Part shown: positions 32,928-41,844 of the stretch, piece after piece | Position numbering within the stretch: position 1 is the first letter of the stretch | How the letters are laid out: every line of letters begins with the position of its first letter | Notes under the pieces: model-generated | What the model saw: only the letters and a program-made list of their open reading frames with translations | Database searches by the model: none | What the model was told of the DNA's origin: nothing | Translations under genes and position numbers: made by a program | Origin: Mediterranea sp. (in: CFB group bacteria) | Lineage (GTDB): Bacteria > Bacteroidota > Bacteroidia > Bacteroidales > Bacteroidaceae | Assembly (NCBI GenBank): GCA_031259755.1 | Contig: JAIRKY010000066.1 | Location: 1 to 42,807 of the forward strand | Direction: 5' to 3' | Length of the DNA: 42,807 nt

Positions 32928-34195
32928 TATCGGATCTTTAATGTAATAATAGTGATAGCCGCCAACACAATGGTTACGATCCAGAAACGGACGGTGATTT
33001 TCGATTCATGGAAGACATGGGTTGGTTTGGTGAACATATACGTACAGTTTGGATCAAGCTGAGCCATGGTTGTACGGAAATGATCGTGTATGGGTGTACG
33101 TTTGAATATGCGCCGGCGTACCCCTTTCTTTTTACCTCTCTTGAAATAATTTACCTGTAAGAGAACCGATAGATTCTCTACAAGGAATACACCGCAAAGA
33201 ATAGGAATCAACAACTCTTTGTGTATGATAATGGCAAATACTGCAATAATACCACCAATAGTCAAACTACCGGTGTCACCCATAAATACCTGTGCAGGGA
33301 ATGCATTATACCAAAGAAAACCGATCAAAGCGCCGATGAAGCTGCAAATAAATATAACAAGCTCTTCGCTTCCGGGAATAAACATGATGTTAAGATAACT
33401 GGCAAATGCGGCGTGGCTGGAGACATAAGCAAGTATCCCTAACGTAAGTCCGATTATGGCGGAGTTACCTGCTGCCATTCCATCCATCCCATCATTCAGA
33501 TTAGCTCCGTTGGAAACGGCTGTTACTACAAAGATGGTTACGATGATAAATAATATCCATCCGGCGGTTTGTGCATGTTCGCCCATAAATTCGACGATAT
33601 TCGCGTAATCCAAGTCATTGTTTTTAAAGAATGGGATTGTTGTTTTAGTCGATTTGATATTATGTGGACGATGAATAATTTCTATAGCATCTCCTTCTTT
33701 TTGAATTTCCATATTCTCACGGATAACGACATCCGGGCTCATGTAAAGCGTCAATCCTACGATCAATCCAAGCCCTACCTGGCCAATCACTTTGAATTTT
33801 CCATGAAGACCTTCTTTGTTTTTCTTGAAGATTTTGATATAGTCGTCGGCAAAGCCCAGTGAACCGAGCCATAGGGTGGTAATCAACATCAGAAGCATAT
33901 ATACATTGTCCAAACATCCCAATAACAGGCAAGGAACAAGGATGGCTACTATGATGATCACTCCCCCCATGCTGGGAACTCCGACTTTACCCGCATTAAA
34001 TGGGTCGATGCCGGCATTACGTTGTACTTCAGTGATTTGTTTCCGTTTCAGTAGATTGATAAACCTGTCACCAAAGATACTGGAAATGAGCAATGCCAGG
34101 ATGATGGCCATCAACGCTCTGAATGAAACATAATTGAATATGCCTGAACCTGGAAAATCATATTCTTGGAGCCACTGAAATAAATAATATAACAT
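32927..34195 (-). CDS. mraY: Phospho-N-acetylmuramoyl-pentapeptide-transferase
   Basis: A polytopic membrane enzyme of 422 residues that transfers phospho-MurNAc-pentapeptide to undecaprenyl phosphate, making lipid I. Catalytic-region blocks are GVPSMGGVIII (~72-82), the Asp pair in GFADDYIKI (~114-122), NDGMDGMAAG (~236-245), GALIGFLWYNAFPAQVFMGDTGS (Asp near 303), and a basic loop near RRIFKRTPIHDHF. It is ~60 residues longer than E. coli MraY. The excess is an insert around residues 150-205 (with KTTIPFFKNNDLDYANI), usual for Bacteroidota. It lies 50 bp after murE. Confidence 0.96.
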   Translation of the reverse strand: MLYYLFQWLQEYDFPGSGIFNYVSFRALMAIILALLISSIFGDRFINLLKRKQITEVQRNAGIDPFNAGKVGVPSMGGVIIIVAILVPCLLLGCLDNVYMLLMLITTLWLGSLGFADDYIKIFKKNKEGLHGKFKVIGQVGLGLIVGLTLYMSPDVVIRENMEIQKEGDAIEIIHRPHNIKSTKTTIPFFKNNDLDYANIVEFMGEHAQTAGWILFIIVTIFVVTAVSNGANLNDGMDGMAAGNSAIIGLTLGILAYVSSHAAFASYLNIMFIPGSEELVIFICSFIGALIGFLWYNAFPAQVFMGDTGSLTIGGIIAVFAIIIHKELLIPILCGVFLVENLSVLLQVNYFKRGKKKGVRRRIFKRTPIHDHFRTTMAQLDPNCTYMFTKPTHVFHESKITVRFWIVTIVLAAITIITLKIR

Positions 34196-34245
34196 GCTAT
34201 TTCTTTTTTATAAATTAAATCCTCGCTGCAGCGCATTGTCGCTGT

Positions 34246-35697
34246 TTAGCCAACTATTTCTTTAATGATCTCTTTATCATCAAAATGATGTTTTACACCT
34301 TTCACATCCTGATAATTCTCATGACCTTTTCCTGCTACCAGTATCACATCTCCCGGTTCGGCTAACATACATGCAGTCCGGATCGCTTCTTTACGGTCGG
34401 CAATAGTGATGGTTCTTTTACGGCCTTCGGCGTCTAACCCTGCAAGCATGTCATTGATGATATCCATGGGCTCTTCAAAGCGCGGATTATCGGATGTAAT
34501 TATAACACGATCGCTAAGGCGGACAGATTCTTTTGCCATGATCGGGCGTTTACCTTTGTCACGGTTACCACCGGCGCCAACAACAGTAATGACTTTACCT
34601 TTACCCTCGAGTACCTCATGAATAGTGTTTAATACATTAACCAACGCATCGGGTGTATGTGCATAATCTACAATAGTTATATAACCACTGGGCGAGCGAA
34701 TAGAATCGAAACGTCCTGCTACAGGGTGTAAAGCGCTTAGCGCGATCAGGACTTCCTCTTCTTTCTTACCGAGCAATACAGCCGTTCCAAATACAGCCAA
34801 AAGATTAGAGGCATTAAAACGACCGATGAATTGGACAAAAAGTTCTTTATTGTTGAAGTCAAGCAACATTCCATCGAAATGTGATTCCAGTATACGCCCT
34901 TTAAAGTCGCTTAGGCTACGTAGAGAGTAAGTATAGACATTTGATCGGGTATTTTGTGTCATAACCAATCCGTTCTTATCATCAAGATTGGTCAGGCTAA
35001 ACGCATTTTTCGGTAGATTATCGAAGAATTTCTTCTTTGCCTTGAGGTAATTTTCTACAGTTTTATGATAGTCCATGTGATCACGGGTCAGGTTGGTGAA
35101 GATACCTCCCGCAAATCTCAATCCGCTGATACGTTTCTGGTCAATAGCATGTGAGCTTACTTCCATAAATACGTATTTGCAACCTTCGTCGGCCATACGG
35201 CCTAACAAGCTATTTAATGTGATTGGGTCTGGAGTAGTATGTTCGGTCGGTATAGCTTCTCCGTCAATATAATTACATACGGTTGATATCAATCCCGTTT
35301 TATATCCAAATTTGCGAAACATTTCATATAATAAAGTAGCAATAGTCGTTTTACCGTTAGTGCCGGTCACTCCAATTAATTCAATCGTAGAAGTAGGATC
35401 GCCATAAAATGTTGTAGCAATTTTGCCCACAGCGTCTTCACTATCGGGAACTTGTATATATGTTATGTTTTCAACTTTTTCATCGGGAATTTCTTCGCAA
35501 AGAACAGCAGTGGCGCCATTCTGTATAGCTGCAGGAATATAAGTGTGTCCATCGATTTGAGTCCCTTTCATAGCCATGAAGATATGCCCGTTTTTCACCA
35601 TACGGGAGTCAATGTGTACTCCTGTAATGTCGATCTCGTATGGACCGGTGATTTGGATCACTTGGATCTTTTTGAATAATTCTCCCAGTTTCATCAT
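34246..35697 (-). CDS. murE: UDP-MurNAc-L-Ala-D-Glu--meso-diaminopimelate ligase
   Basis: Cytosolic Mur ligase of 483 residues that adds the third peptide residue. ATP loop TGTNGKTT (111-118), a HMDYHKT block (~207) with the following lysine-rich YLKAKK (carbamylated Lys region), and the substrate-specificity motif DNPR at 403-406. DNPR marks meso-diaminopimelate-adding enzymes as opposed to lysine-adding ones, so the cell wall is expected to be DAP type. The start codon lies 1 bp after the ftsI stop. No murF is present in the window. Confidence 0.96.
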   Translation of the reverse strand: MMKLGELFKKIQVIQITGPYEIDITGVHIDSRMVKNGHIFMAMKGTQIDGHTYIPAAIQNGATAVLCEEIPDEKVENITYIQVPDSEDAVGKIATTFYGDPTSTIELIGVTGTNGKTTIATLLYEMFRKFGYKTGLISTVCNYIDGEAIPTEHTTPDPITLNSLLGRMADEGCKYVFMEVSSHAIDQKRISGLRFAGGIFTNLTRDHMDYHKTVENYLKAKKKFFDNLPKNAFSLTNLDDKNGLVMTQNTRSNVYTYSLRSLSDFKGRILESHFDGMLLDFNNKELFVQFIGRFNASNLLAVFGTAVLLGKKEEEVLIALSALHPVAGRFDSIRSPSGYITIVDYAHTPDALVNVLNTIHEVLEGKGKVITVVGAGGNRDKGKRPIMAKESVRLSDRVIITSDNPRFEEPMDIINDMLAGLDAEGRKRTITIADRKEAIRTACMLAEPGDVILVAGKGHENYQDVKGVKHHFDDKEIIKEIVG

Positions 35698-35698
35698 T

Positions 35699-37822
35699 CT
35701 AATGTATTAATTCTATCGATATTGTTTGTCCCGGTTTAATCTCACTTCCTTGCGGTATGGATTGCTTATAGACTGTTCCTACTCCCGATAGATGTACCTT
35801 TAATCCTTTGCTTTCAAGAAGATAAAGTGCATCTTTTGCACCCATTCCAATGACACTTGGCACTTTTTTCTTATGAACCTCTTTAGCATGTAATGTTACT
35901 GCGGTTGGAAGTGAGTGTGTGCTTCCCCAAATTTCTTGATCTTTTTTGCTTTTGAAATCTGTTTGGGCAGTTATCTTTAGGTCATCCAGAACATGTTTAG
36001 CTTCAGCAAGTTCTCCTGCTTTAACACTGGGTATGATAATATTGACCGAATCAATTGCATTTCTAATATCAAGTACAAGGTTCTTGGCATATACTCTTTC
36101 GGCAATTTTGCCAAATACGCTGCCGGCCATAAGACCTCCGGATGCAGGAAGGCCTGGCTTTTGAATGGCTACTATACAACTGTATTTAGGGTCATCGGCA
36201 GGGAAGTAACCACAAAAACTAACTAAATAGTTAATCGTACCACCCTTATATCCCGCTGCACCTTGAGATATCTGCGCTGTTCCTGTTTTTCCGGCTATAG
36301 GGAATTGTGAAGAACCGGCTGGCTTTGCAAGCCCTTTGCTGACCACTTGCTCCAAGATATCCTGTATTTGATGTAAAGTATGCTCAGAACAGATCGAAGG
36401 ATTAATAACCTCTGTTGGAAACTCCTCTACTACTTCATCATTTCGTGTTATAGCTTTAACGAATTTCGGACGCACCATTTTACCATTATTCGCTATCGCA
36501 TTATAAAAAACCAGCGTATTGATCGGTGGAACTTGGATTTCATAACCAATACTCATCCAAGGTAATGCTGTTTTGGACCAGTGTCCATCTTTCGGTCTGC
36601 GGATATTAGGCTTACCTTCACCGGGGATTTGTAGATTAAGTGGCTCGTTAAGGCTCATACGATGCAATCCTTCTACAAATTTATCCGGGTTCTTTCCGTA
36701 GTGCTTGTCAATCAAGTAGGCTACCCCAATATTGGAAGAAACCATTAGTATTTGAGGTACGGTAAGATATTGATAACCACCGCGACGCCAATTATGGTCA
36801 CGCATAGTGCGGCCATACATCGTCATAATCCCATTGCCCGTATCTACCCCATCTGATGTACTGATAACTCCATCTTCAAGCGCAACCATGAGAGAAGCCG
36901 TTTTGAAAGTCGACCCCGGTTCTATCATATCACTGATTGCGCCATTTTTAACTTCCCTATATTTGCCATCTTTACCTTTAGTCATGTTGACAATAGCTTT
37001 GACTTCTCCCGTAACTACTTCCATTAAGACTACAACACCTTCGTTAGCATTGATTTCAATGAGTTTGTCAACGAGAGCCTTCTCACAAATATCTTGCATG
37101 CCAACATCAATCGTTGATATAATATCACAACCATCTATGGGGGCAATATCTACTATGTTGAGGTATTTGTTCTTTACTTTTTGCCGATGGGTGATTCCAT
37201 TATGTCCTTTTAGAACGGAATCGAATGCCAACTCAATCCCATTTTTGGCGCCTTGTGCCGTATCGGCATAAATATCGCCTAACGTACGGGAAGCAAGCGA
37301 CCCGAATGGCTTTTTACGTCGATTATAAACCTGTTCATGGAAACCTCCTTTATATTTGTTGAGGCTGAATACGGGTAAACGCTTAACTTCTTTATATTGA
37401 ATATAAGATATGCGGTTAGGGTATATCAGGTAATTGCGCACACCCTGTTCCCTGCCTTTGAGCAAATGAACTTTGAACTGTGCCGCACTTTTATTCGGGA
37501 ATATTTTGTGCAAACCGGCACAAATTTCATTCAGGTGATTCATTAGCATAGTGTCTTTATCTACACCGCCCGCCTTGAAGTCCATGTAGATACGATATTC
37601 CGGAAGAGAGCTTGCCATCATGCTTCCATTGGCTGATAGTATATTGCCACGGTTTGGTTTAATGGTAACATTCTCTTTTACAAAACGACCTGCTACGTCT
37701 TGCCAGTATTGGCGTTCATCAAACATAATGATACCGGCTTTGACGACAATGGCAATTCCTATCAACCCCATAAGGAGGATGACAAATAAATAGCGGGTCA
37801 TTATATGTTTTTTATTAGCCAT
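35699..37822 (-). CDS. ftsI: Septal penicillin-binding protein FtsI (PBP3) with C-terminal PASTA domain
   Basis: A bitopic transpeptidase of 707 residues. It has an N-terminal membrane segment (~11-32), a non-catalytic pedestal domain with the RGNIL motif (~58-62), and a transpeptidase domain with the active-site tetrad S304-T-F-K307, SSN at 362-364 and KTG at 512-514. One PASTA domain (~648-707, [20 protein letters not shown]…) closes the protein. The PASTA domain is absent from E. coli FtsI but common in Bacteroidales. It crosslinks septal peptidoglycan polymerised by FtsW. The start codon overlaps the upstream ftsL stop (TAATG), which implies coupled translation. Confidence 0.96.
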   Translation of the reverse strand: MANKKHIMTRYLFVILLMGLIGIAIVVKAGIIMFDERQYWQDVAGRFVKENVTIKPNRGNILSANGSMMASSLPEYRIYMDFKAGGVDKDTMLMNHLNEICAGLHKIFPNKSAAQFKVHLLKGREQGVRNYLIYPNRISYIQYKEVKRLPVFSLNKYKGGFHEQVYNRRKKPFGSLASRTLGDIYADTAQGAKNGIELAFDSVLKGHNGITHRQKVKNKYLNIVDIAPIDGCDIISTIDVGMQDICEKALVDKLIEINANEGVVVLMEVVTGEVKAIVNMTKGKDGKYREVKNGAISDMIEPGSTFKTASLMVALEDGVISTSDGVDTGNGIMTMYGRTMRDHNWRRGGYQYLTVPQILMVSSNIGVAYLIDKHYGKNPDKFVEGLHRMSLNEPLNLQIPGEGKPNIRRPKDGHWSKTALPWMSIGYEIQVPPINTLVFYNAIANNGKMVRPKFVKAITRNDEVVEEFPTEVINPSICSEHTLHQIQDILEQVVSKGLAKPAGSSQFPIAGKTGTAQISQGAAGYKGGTINYLVSFCGYFPADDPKYSCIVAIQKPGLPASGGLMAGSVFGKIAERVYAKNLVLDIRNAIDSVNIIIPSVKAGELAEAKHVLDDLKITAQTDFKSKKDQEIWGSTHSLPTAVTLHAKEVHKKKVPSVIGMGAKDALYLLESKGLKVHLSGVGTVYKQSIPQGSEIKPGQTISIELIH

Positions 37823-38151
37823 TATTTTATCAGGTATGGAGGATGAGTCGCAGTTTGCAACTCAGTCTCTTTTTCAGAAATATATTCTTCGATACGCGAT
37901 TGGCGACTTTTCTCCATCAATTCGGAGTTGCGTGTCAAAGCGTCATATTTAATGTCAATCAGTTCTTGTCTAAGACGATCGATTTCAATCATTTGTTGTT
38001 GAGCGGCATATCTGTTGTGAATGTAGAATATCACAAACATCATGATGAGGATAAGAAGTTTTGTTTGGCGGCGGAAAAAATCTGTCGCCAAAATGTCTCC
38101 TCCTAAAATGCTCTTCAAAGAAGACCCTTTTTTCTTTATATCTTCTTCCAT
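37822..38151 (-). CDS. ftsL: FtsL-like cell division protein
   Basis: A small bitopic protein of 109 residues with a ~35-residue cytoplasmic part, one membrane segment (~31-47, LLILIMMFVIFYIHNRY), and a periplasmic coiled coil (IDRLRQELIDIKYDALTRNSELMEKS…). Size, topology and the position between rsmH and ftsI identify it as the Bacteroidota FtsL analogue. Sequence similarity to proteobacterial FtsL is slight, as expected. It would bridge FtsQ and the FtsW-FtsI synthase. The gap to rsmH is 6 bp. Confidence 0.87.
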   Translation of the reverse strand: MEEDIKKKGSSLKSILGGDILATDFFRRQTKLLILIMMFVIFYIHNRYAAQQQMIEIDRLRQELIDIKYDALTRNSELMEKSRQSRIEEYISEKETELQTATHPPYLIK

Positions 38152-38157
38152 ACTTTG

Positions 38158-39117
38158 CTACTCTTTAAATGAATCTGGATACAACTCCTTGCTTCCGCCG
38201 CCTTTCTTTTCAGCAATTCTCAGTTTAGCGCTCCTTGAACGCGGATTTCGTTCAATTTCTTCCGGAGTGGGTGTAATCACTTTGTTGTTGATCAAGCGAA
38301 ACGGTGTTTGTAGATTGCCAAAAAAATCTTGCTTTTGTTTTCCTTCAATATTTCCCGTTTTCATTAAGTTTTTCACCATTCGATCCTCTAATGAATGATA
38401 TGTAATGACAACTAAACGTCCACCGGGTTTGAGCGCTTCCGTAGCTGAAACAAGCATTTCTTTAAGTGCCTCTATTTCTTGATTTACTTCAATGCGAAGC
38501 GCCTGGAATACTTTGGCCAATTCCTTTTTCTCCCGCTTTTCGGGGAAAAGCGGCTTGATTGTCGTCAAGAATTCTTCTATAGTCCTTATGTTGTTCTTTG
38601 CCCGTTCGCGAACAATGACAGAGGATAACTTGCGACTATTTTTAAGTTCACCATACGAATAAAATATATTGGCAAGCCGTTCCTCTTCATAGTTATTCAC
38701 TATATCAGCGGCTGTAACGCCGGCCCGTTTGTTCATGCGCATATCCAATGCGCTATTGAAGCGGAAAGAGAAGCCGCGTTTACTATCATCAAAGTGACGC
38801 GATGACACCCCTAAATCGGCAAGTATGGCATCAACCTTCTCTACGTTGTAATAGCGTAGAAAATTACTTAGATAACGAAAATTGCTCCGAACGAAGATAA
38901 AACGTTTGTCGTTTACTATATTTTTTTCGGCATCCTCATCTTGATCAAAGCTGAGAAGTTTTCCCTTTGCGCCTAAGCGTGAGAGAATCTCCTTGGAGTG
39001 ACCACCACCACCGAAAGTAACATCCATATATGTGCCGTCAGGGTGAATATCCATCCCGTCAACGCTGTTTTTTAGCATTACAGGAACATGATATGTCATT
39101 TCTTCGTTTGTCATCAA
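38158..39117 (-). CDS. rsmH: 16S rRNA (cytosine1402-N4)-methyltransferase
   Basis: SAM-dependent methyltransferase (formerly MraW), 319 residues, acting on the 30S subunit P-site base C1402. Motifs: HVPVMLKNSVDG (10-21), the SAM loop MDVTFGGGGHSKEIL (31-45), LADLGVSSRHFD (~99-110), GFSFRFNSALDMRMN (~115-129), and the C-terminal ITYHSLEDRMVKN (~238-250) and RSRSAKLR (~293-300). The start at 39117 is 7 bp after the mraZ stop. A second ATG one codon later is equally possible. Confidence 0.97.
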   Translation of the reverse strand: MMTNEEMTYHVPVMLKNSVDGMDIHPDGTYMDVTFGGGGHSKEILSRLGAKGKLLSFDQDEDAEKNIVNDKRFIFVRSNFRYLSNFLRYYNVEKVDAILADLGVSSRHFDDSKRGFSFRFNSALDMRMNKRAGVTAADIVNNYEEERLANIFYSYGELKNSRKLSSVIVRERAKNNIRTIEEFLTTIKPLFPEKREKKELAKVFQALRIEVNQEIEALKEMLVSATEALKPGGRLVVITYHSLEDRMVKNLMKTGNIEGKQKQDFFGNLQTPFRLINNKVITPTPEEIERNPRSRSAKLRIAEKKGGGSKELYPDSFKE

Positions 39118-39124
39118 GGAGTAT

Positions 39125-39583
39125 TTATAATTCGTTATTGTTCTTCATTATCTCTTCCAGAGCATTACCGAATGTTTCCGGCGACATAAATGGCTGTTCT
39201 GTTTTCTCTTTGGCCCAGATTTCAATCTTATTGTCTACGCCAATAAATCGCACATCATTCTGAATCCGGCATAGTTGAAGGTATCGCTTAGGGATCAATA
39301 TCCGACCATTTCCGTCCGGTATAATGATTTCAACATCACTCACGAACTGGCGAAATATTAACTGATGCGTAGCATTCCATTTATTGAGTTTTGAACGAAG
39401 TTCGTTTAGATCTTCATTCCATATACTCTCAGGGTATAGTGTCAGGCAGTCTTGAAAAACATCCTTGCGCATAATGAGCTTTTCTTCGGAAGTAATCTGT
39501 AATTGCTTCCTGAATTGAGCGGGGATGAAAAGCCGTCCTTTAGCATCTGCTTTGGCTTCAATATTACCCAAGAATCGGATCAT
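39125..39583 (-). CDS. mraZ: Transcriptional regulator MraZ
   Basis: The start is placed at 39583 (MIRFLGNIEA…), giving 152 residues. The longer open frame to 39652 would add 23 non-homologous residues and run into the operator. Two AbrB/SpoVT-like MraZ repeats are clear: ADAKGRLFIPAQFRKQL (~12-28) and DGNGRILIPKRYLQL (~93-107), each with the conserved G-R-x-x-x-P core. MraZ proteins form ring-shaped oligomers that bind direct repeats upstream of their own gene and repress the division cluster. Exactly such repeats lie at 39618-39652, 35-69 bp upstream of this start. It is the first gene of the dcw cluster. Confidence 0.95.
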   Translation of the reverse strand: MIRFLGNIEAKADAKGRLFIPAQFRKQLQITSEEKLIMRKDVFQDCLTLYPESIWNEDLNELRSKLNKWNATHQLIFRQFVSDVEIIIPDGNGRILIPKRYLQLCRIQNDVRFIGVDNKIEIWAKEKTEQPFMSPETFGNALEEIMKNNNEL

Positions 39584-39617
39584 TTTTACTTTGATTATAT
39601 ATAATAGATTGTAAAAA

Positions 39618-39652
39618 TACACATTCCTCCACAATTCTCCACATTTTTCCAC
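39618..39652 (-). promoter_or_regulatory. MraZ operator: GTGGA direct repeats with 10-bp period
   Basis: On the minus strand GTGGA occurs at 39652-39648, 39642-39638 and 39632-39628, each separated by exactly 5 bp. A fourth degenerate copy GTGTA lies at 39622-39618. E. coli MraZ is known to bind three TGGGN repeats with 5-nt spacers at the same position. The period, count and location fit a Bacteroidota version of this autoregulatory site. Confidence 0.72.
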
Positions 39653-39765
39653 TAAAAATTTACTTGTTAGTTTTTAACAGCCTGTTAATAACTTATCTAT
39701 TTGAAAACTAACTCTCTTGATGGTGGAAGATAATCCCTTTGTTTAAGGTTCTATAGGGTGTAAAA

Positions 39766-39831
39766 TAGCGTGAGTTTGATGTAAGAAAAAAGAGGTTTTT
39801 GGATGTGCTTCCTTACATCGAATTCACGTTA
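39766..39831. repeat. 20-bp inverted repeat with 26-nt loop
   Basis: Left arm TAGCGTGAGTTTGATGTAAG (39766-39785) pairs with 39812-39831 over 20 positions. Three of these are G-T pairs, so as RNA it would be a continuous 20-bp stem. It lies upstream of both divergent promoters and has no T-tract after it. Confidence 0.7.
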
Positions 39832-39865
39832 AAGTAAATTGCCAGTCTTGTTTTTTATTTGTTTT

Positions 39866-39898
39866 CTTGCAATAAATTAAAAAGATAGCTTAATTTTG
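39866..39898 (+). promoter_or_regulatory. Promoter of glsA
   Basis: TAATTTTG (39891-39898) is a full TAnnTTTG box 19 bp upstream of the start codon. The -33 element is weaker: CTTG at 39866-39869 with a 21-bp spacer. Confidence 0.55.
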
Positions 39899-39917
39899 CA
39901 GAATTGTTTTTTTAAGA

Positions 39918-40766
39918 ATGGCATACGACTCTTTGTTCTTGATTGATGTAGATAAAATACTTCGGGAAAAGGTTCCGGAGTACTACAAATATATCCCGGG
40001 ATTCATCGTCTCTTATTTGAAGCGGATTATTCATCAAGAGGAGATCAATGTGTTCTTGAACGACTCGAAAGACAAGTTTGGGGTAGACTTTTTAGAAGCA
40101 TCGTTGGATTTTCTGGATACGAAGATAGAAGTCAAAGGATTGGAAAATCTTCCTAAAAACGGGTTGTTCACGTTTGTGTCTAATCACCCTCTTGGCGGGC
40201 AGGACGGTGTTGCGATCGGATATGTTCTCGGCAACTATTATAACGGTAAAGTGAAGTATCTGGTAAATGATTTGCTGATGAACCTTAGGGGGCTCGCACC
40301 TTTATGCATACCTATCAATAAAACAGGGAAGCAGAGCAAAGACTTTCCAATGATGGTAGAAGCGGGGTTTAAGTCGGATGATCAGTTAATTCTGTTCCCG
40401 GCAGGACTTTGTTCGCGTAGACAAAAAGGAATGATTCATGATTTGAAGTGGTCGAAAACATTCATAGTAAAAAGCATTCAGAGTCAGAGAGATGTTGTTC
40501 CGGTTTATTTTGAAGGGCGTAACTCTGATTTTTTTTATAATTTGGCCAACTTGTGTAAAGCGCTCAACATAAAGTTTAATATAGCTATGCTTTATTTGGC
40601 CGACGAAATGTTTAAAAATCGCCATAAGACTTTTACTGTCACTTTTGGCAAACCTATACCTTGGCAAACGTTTGATAAATCTAAAACACCTGTTCAGTGG
40701 GCAGAGTATGTGAAAGAAGAAGTGTATAAACTGAAACAAGTCAGGGAAGAGGAAAAAGACAAATGA
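39918..40766 (+). CDS. glsA: PlsC-like O-acyltransferase for glycine lipid synthesis (GlsA)
   Basis: A membrane-associated acyltransferase of 282 residues. The PlsC-type catalytic motif is FVSNHPLGGQDG with H90 and D96 (one residue longer spacing than the usual HX4D), and a second block LFPAGLCSRR (~156) matches the EGTRS-type motif region. In Bacteroides, GlsA O-acylates the lyso-glycine lipid made by GlsB to give the diacylated N-acyloxyacyl glycine lipids. The gene order here (glsA then glsB, overlapping by 4 bp as ATGA) and the location beside the dcw cluster agree with what I remember of the B. thetaiotaomicron BT_3458/BT_3459 region. Role by homology and context. Confidence 0.8.
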   Translation: MAYDSLFLIDVDKILREKVPEYYKYIPGFIVSYLKRIIHQEEINVFLNDSKDKFGVDFLEASLDFLDTKIEVKGLENLPKNGLFTFVSNHPLGGQDGVAIGYVLGNYYNGKVKYLVNDLLMNLRGLAPLCIPINKTGKQSKDFPMMVEAGFKSDDQLILFPAGLCSRRQKGMIHDLKWSKTFIVKSIQSQRDVVPVYFEGRNSDFFYNLANLCKALNIKFNIAMLYLADEMFKNRHKTFTVTFGKPIPWQTFDKSKTPVQWAEYVKEEVYKLKQVREEEKDK

Positions 40767-41755
40767 CAGATATGGAAGAGATTATCACGCCGGTAAGCAA
40801 AGAGCTGATCAAAGCGGAGTTGACTGAAGATAAGCGGTTGCGTATGACCAATAAAAGTAATAATCAGATATACATTGTTACTTATCAGGATTCTCCGAAT
40901 ACCATGTTGGAGATAGGGCGTTTAAGGGAAATTGCCTTTCGTGCTGCAGGTGGTGGCACAGGTAAATCTTACGACTGGGATGAATACGATACGATGGAAA
41001 ATCCCTATAAACAATTGATCGTATGGAATCCCGAAGCGGAAGATATTCTGGGCGGATATCGTTATATTTTGGGAACTGATGTACAATTTGATGAGAAAGG
41101 GCATCCTATCCTTGCTACCGGTCACATGTTTCACTTCTCTAAACAGTTTATCAAAGAATATCTTCCGGTGACTATAGAGCTTGGCCGTTCATTTGTGACT
41201 TTCGAATATCAATCTACCCGTTTGGGTAGTAAAGCTTTGTTTGCGCTCGATAATTTATGGGACGGTTTGGGTGCGTTAACAGTGCTGATGCCCGAAGTGA
41301 AATATTTTTTTGGTAAAGTGACCATGTATCCAAGTTACCATCCTCAGGGGCGTGATATGATTTTGTATTTTCTTTGGAAACATTTTGCCGATAAGGATAA
41401 CCTGATTACTCCTTTGCGCCCATTGGTGATCGAGTCCGATCTCGGAAGACTTGAGGCATTGTTTAATAAGGATACATTTAAAGAAGATTACCGTATTTTA
41501 AATAGTGAAATACGTAGATTAGGACTCAATATACCTCCGTTAGTTAATGCTTATATGAGCTTAAGCCCTACTATGCGTATGTTTGGTACGGCTATTAATT
41601 ATGGTTTCGGGGATGTGGAAGAAACGGGTATACTGATTGCCGTTGATGAAATTCTTGAAGAAAAACGTATGCGTCATATCGAATCGTTTGTAAAGAACGA
41701 TCCGCACGATTGCAGGATCACGTCCGGGGCAAATAAAGTCTTCTATAAAAAGTAG
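40763..41755 (+). CDS. glsB: N-acyltransferase for glycine lipid synthesis (GlsB, OlsB-like GNAT)
   Basis: A cytosolic GNAT-fold acyltransferase of the OlsB/'putative hemolysin' group, 330 residues. Family features are the N-terminal block MLEIGRLREIAFRAAGGGTG (~39-58), the core strands with DILGGYRYILG (~96-106), HMFHFSKQFIKEYLPV, and ELGRSFV (~139-145). It transfers a 3-hydroxy-fatty acyl group from acyl-ACP to the amino group of glycine, the committed step of glycine lipid formation in Bacteroides. It overlaps glsA by 4 bp. The C-terminal ~60 residues extend beyond the GNAT core, as is usual for Bacteroidota members. Confidence 0.82.
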   Translation: MTDMEEIITPVSKELIKAELTEDKRLRMTNKSNNQIYIVTYQDSPNTMLEIGRLREIAFRAAGGGTGKSYDWDEYDTMENPYKQLIVWNPEAEDILGGYRYILGTDVQFDEKGHPILATGHMFHFSKQFIKEYLPVTIELGRSFVTFEYQSTRLGSKALFALDNLWDGLGALTVLMPEVKYFFGKVTMYPSYHPQGRDMILYFLWKHFADKDNLITPLRPLVIESDLGRLEALFNKDTFKEDYRILNSEIRRLGLNIPPLVNAYMSLSPTMRMFGTAINYGFGDVEETGILIAVDEILEEKRMRHIESFVKNDPHDCRITSGANKVFYKK

Positions 41756-41794
41756 AATTTCTCACCTATGAAAGAAGGACTTTCTTTGAGGTTT

Positions 41795-41826
41795 TTTGCT
41801 CAATTTGAACAGAATACATATCTTTG
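41795..41826 (+). promoter_or_regulatory. Promoter of the glycosyltransferase-like gene
   Basis: TTTG at 41795-41798, 20 bp, then TATCTTTG at 41819-41826: a full consensus match. The predicted start of transcription (~41833) lies downstream of the in-frame TTG at 41824. The start codon must therefore be the ATG at 41845. Confidence 0.72.
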
Positions 41827-41844
41827 TGCGTTTTGGACGACACT

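Larger units (their letters stand above)
39584..39917. other. Divergent control region between mraZ and glsA
   Basis: 334 bp without a gene. It contains the MraZ operator (39618-39652), a 20-bp near-perfect inverted repeat (39766-39785 with 39812-39831), and the glsA promoter (39866-39898). A clear TTTG/TAnnTTTG pair for mraZ was not found; TATTTTTA (minus strand, 39620 to 39613) is the nearest -7-like word. Confidence 0.7.

Noticed and set aside
33510-33740. Insertion in mraY as a repeat-derived segment
   Set aside because: Bacteroidota MraY proteins normally carry this extra loop, and no palindrome is visible in the DNA.
39584-39652. Extended MraZ N-terminus (23 extra residues)
   Set aside because: It would translate the operator repeats. 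MraZ proteins begin at the MIRFLGN-like position.
41769-41797. Terminator after glsB (GAAAG…CTTTC followed by T run)
   Set aside because: The stem is only 5 bp and A/T-rich, and the T run is part of the next promoter's -33 region. Too weak to call.
41824-41844. TTG start for the glycosyltransferase-like gene
   Set aside because: It overlaps the -7 box, upstream of the predicted transcription start. The ATG at 41845 gives the normal GT2 N-terminus.
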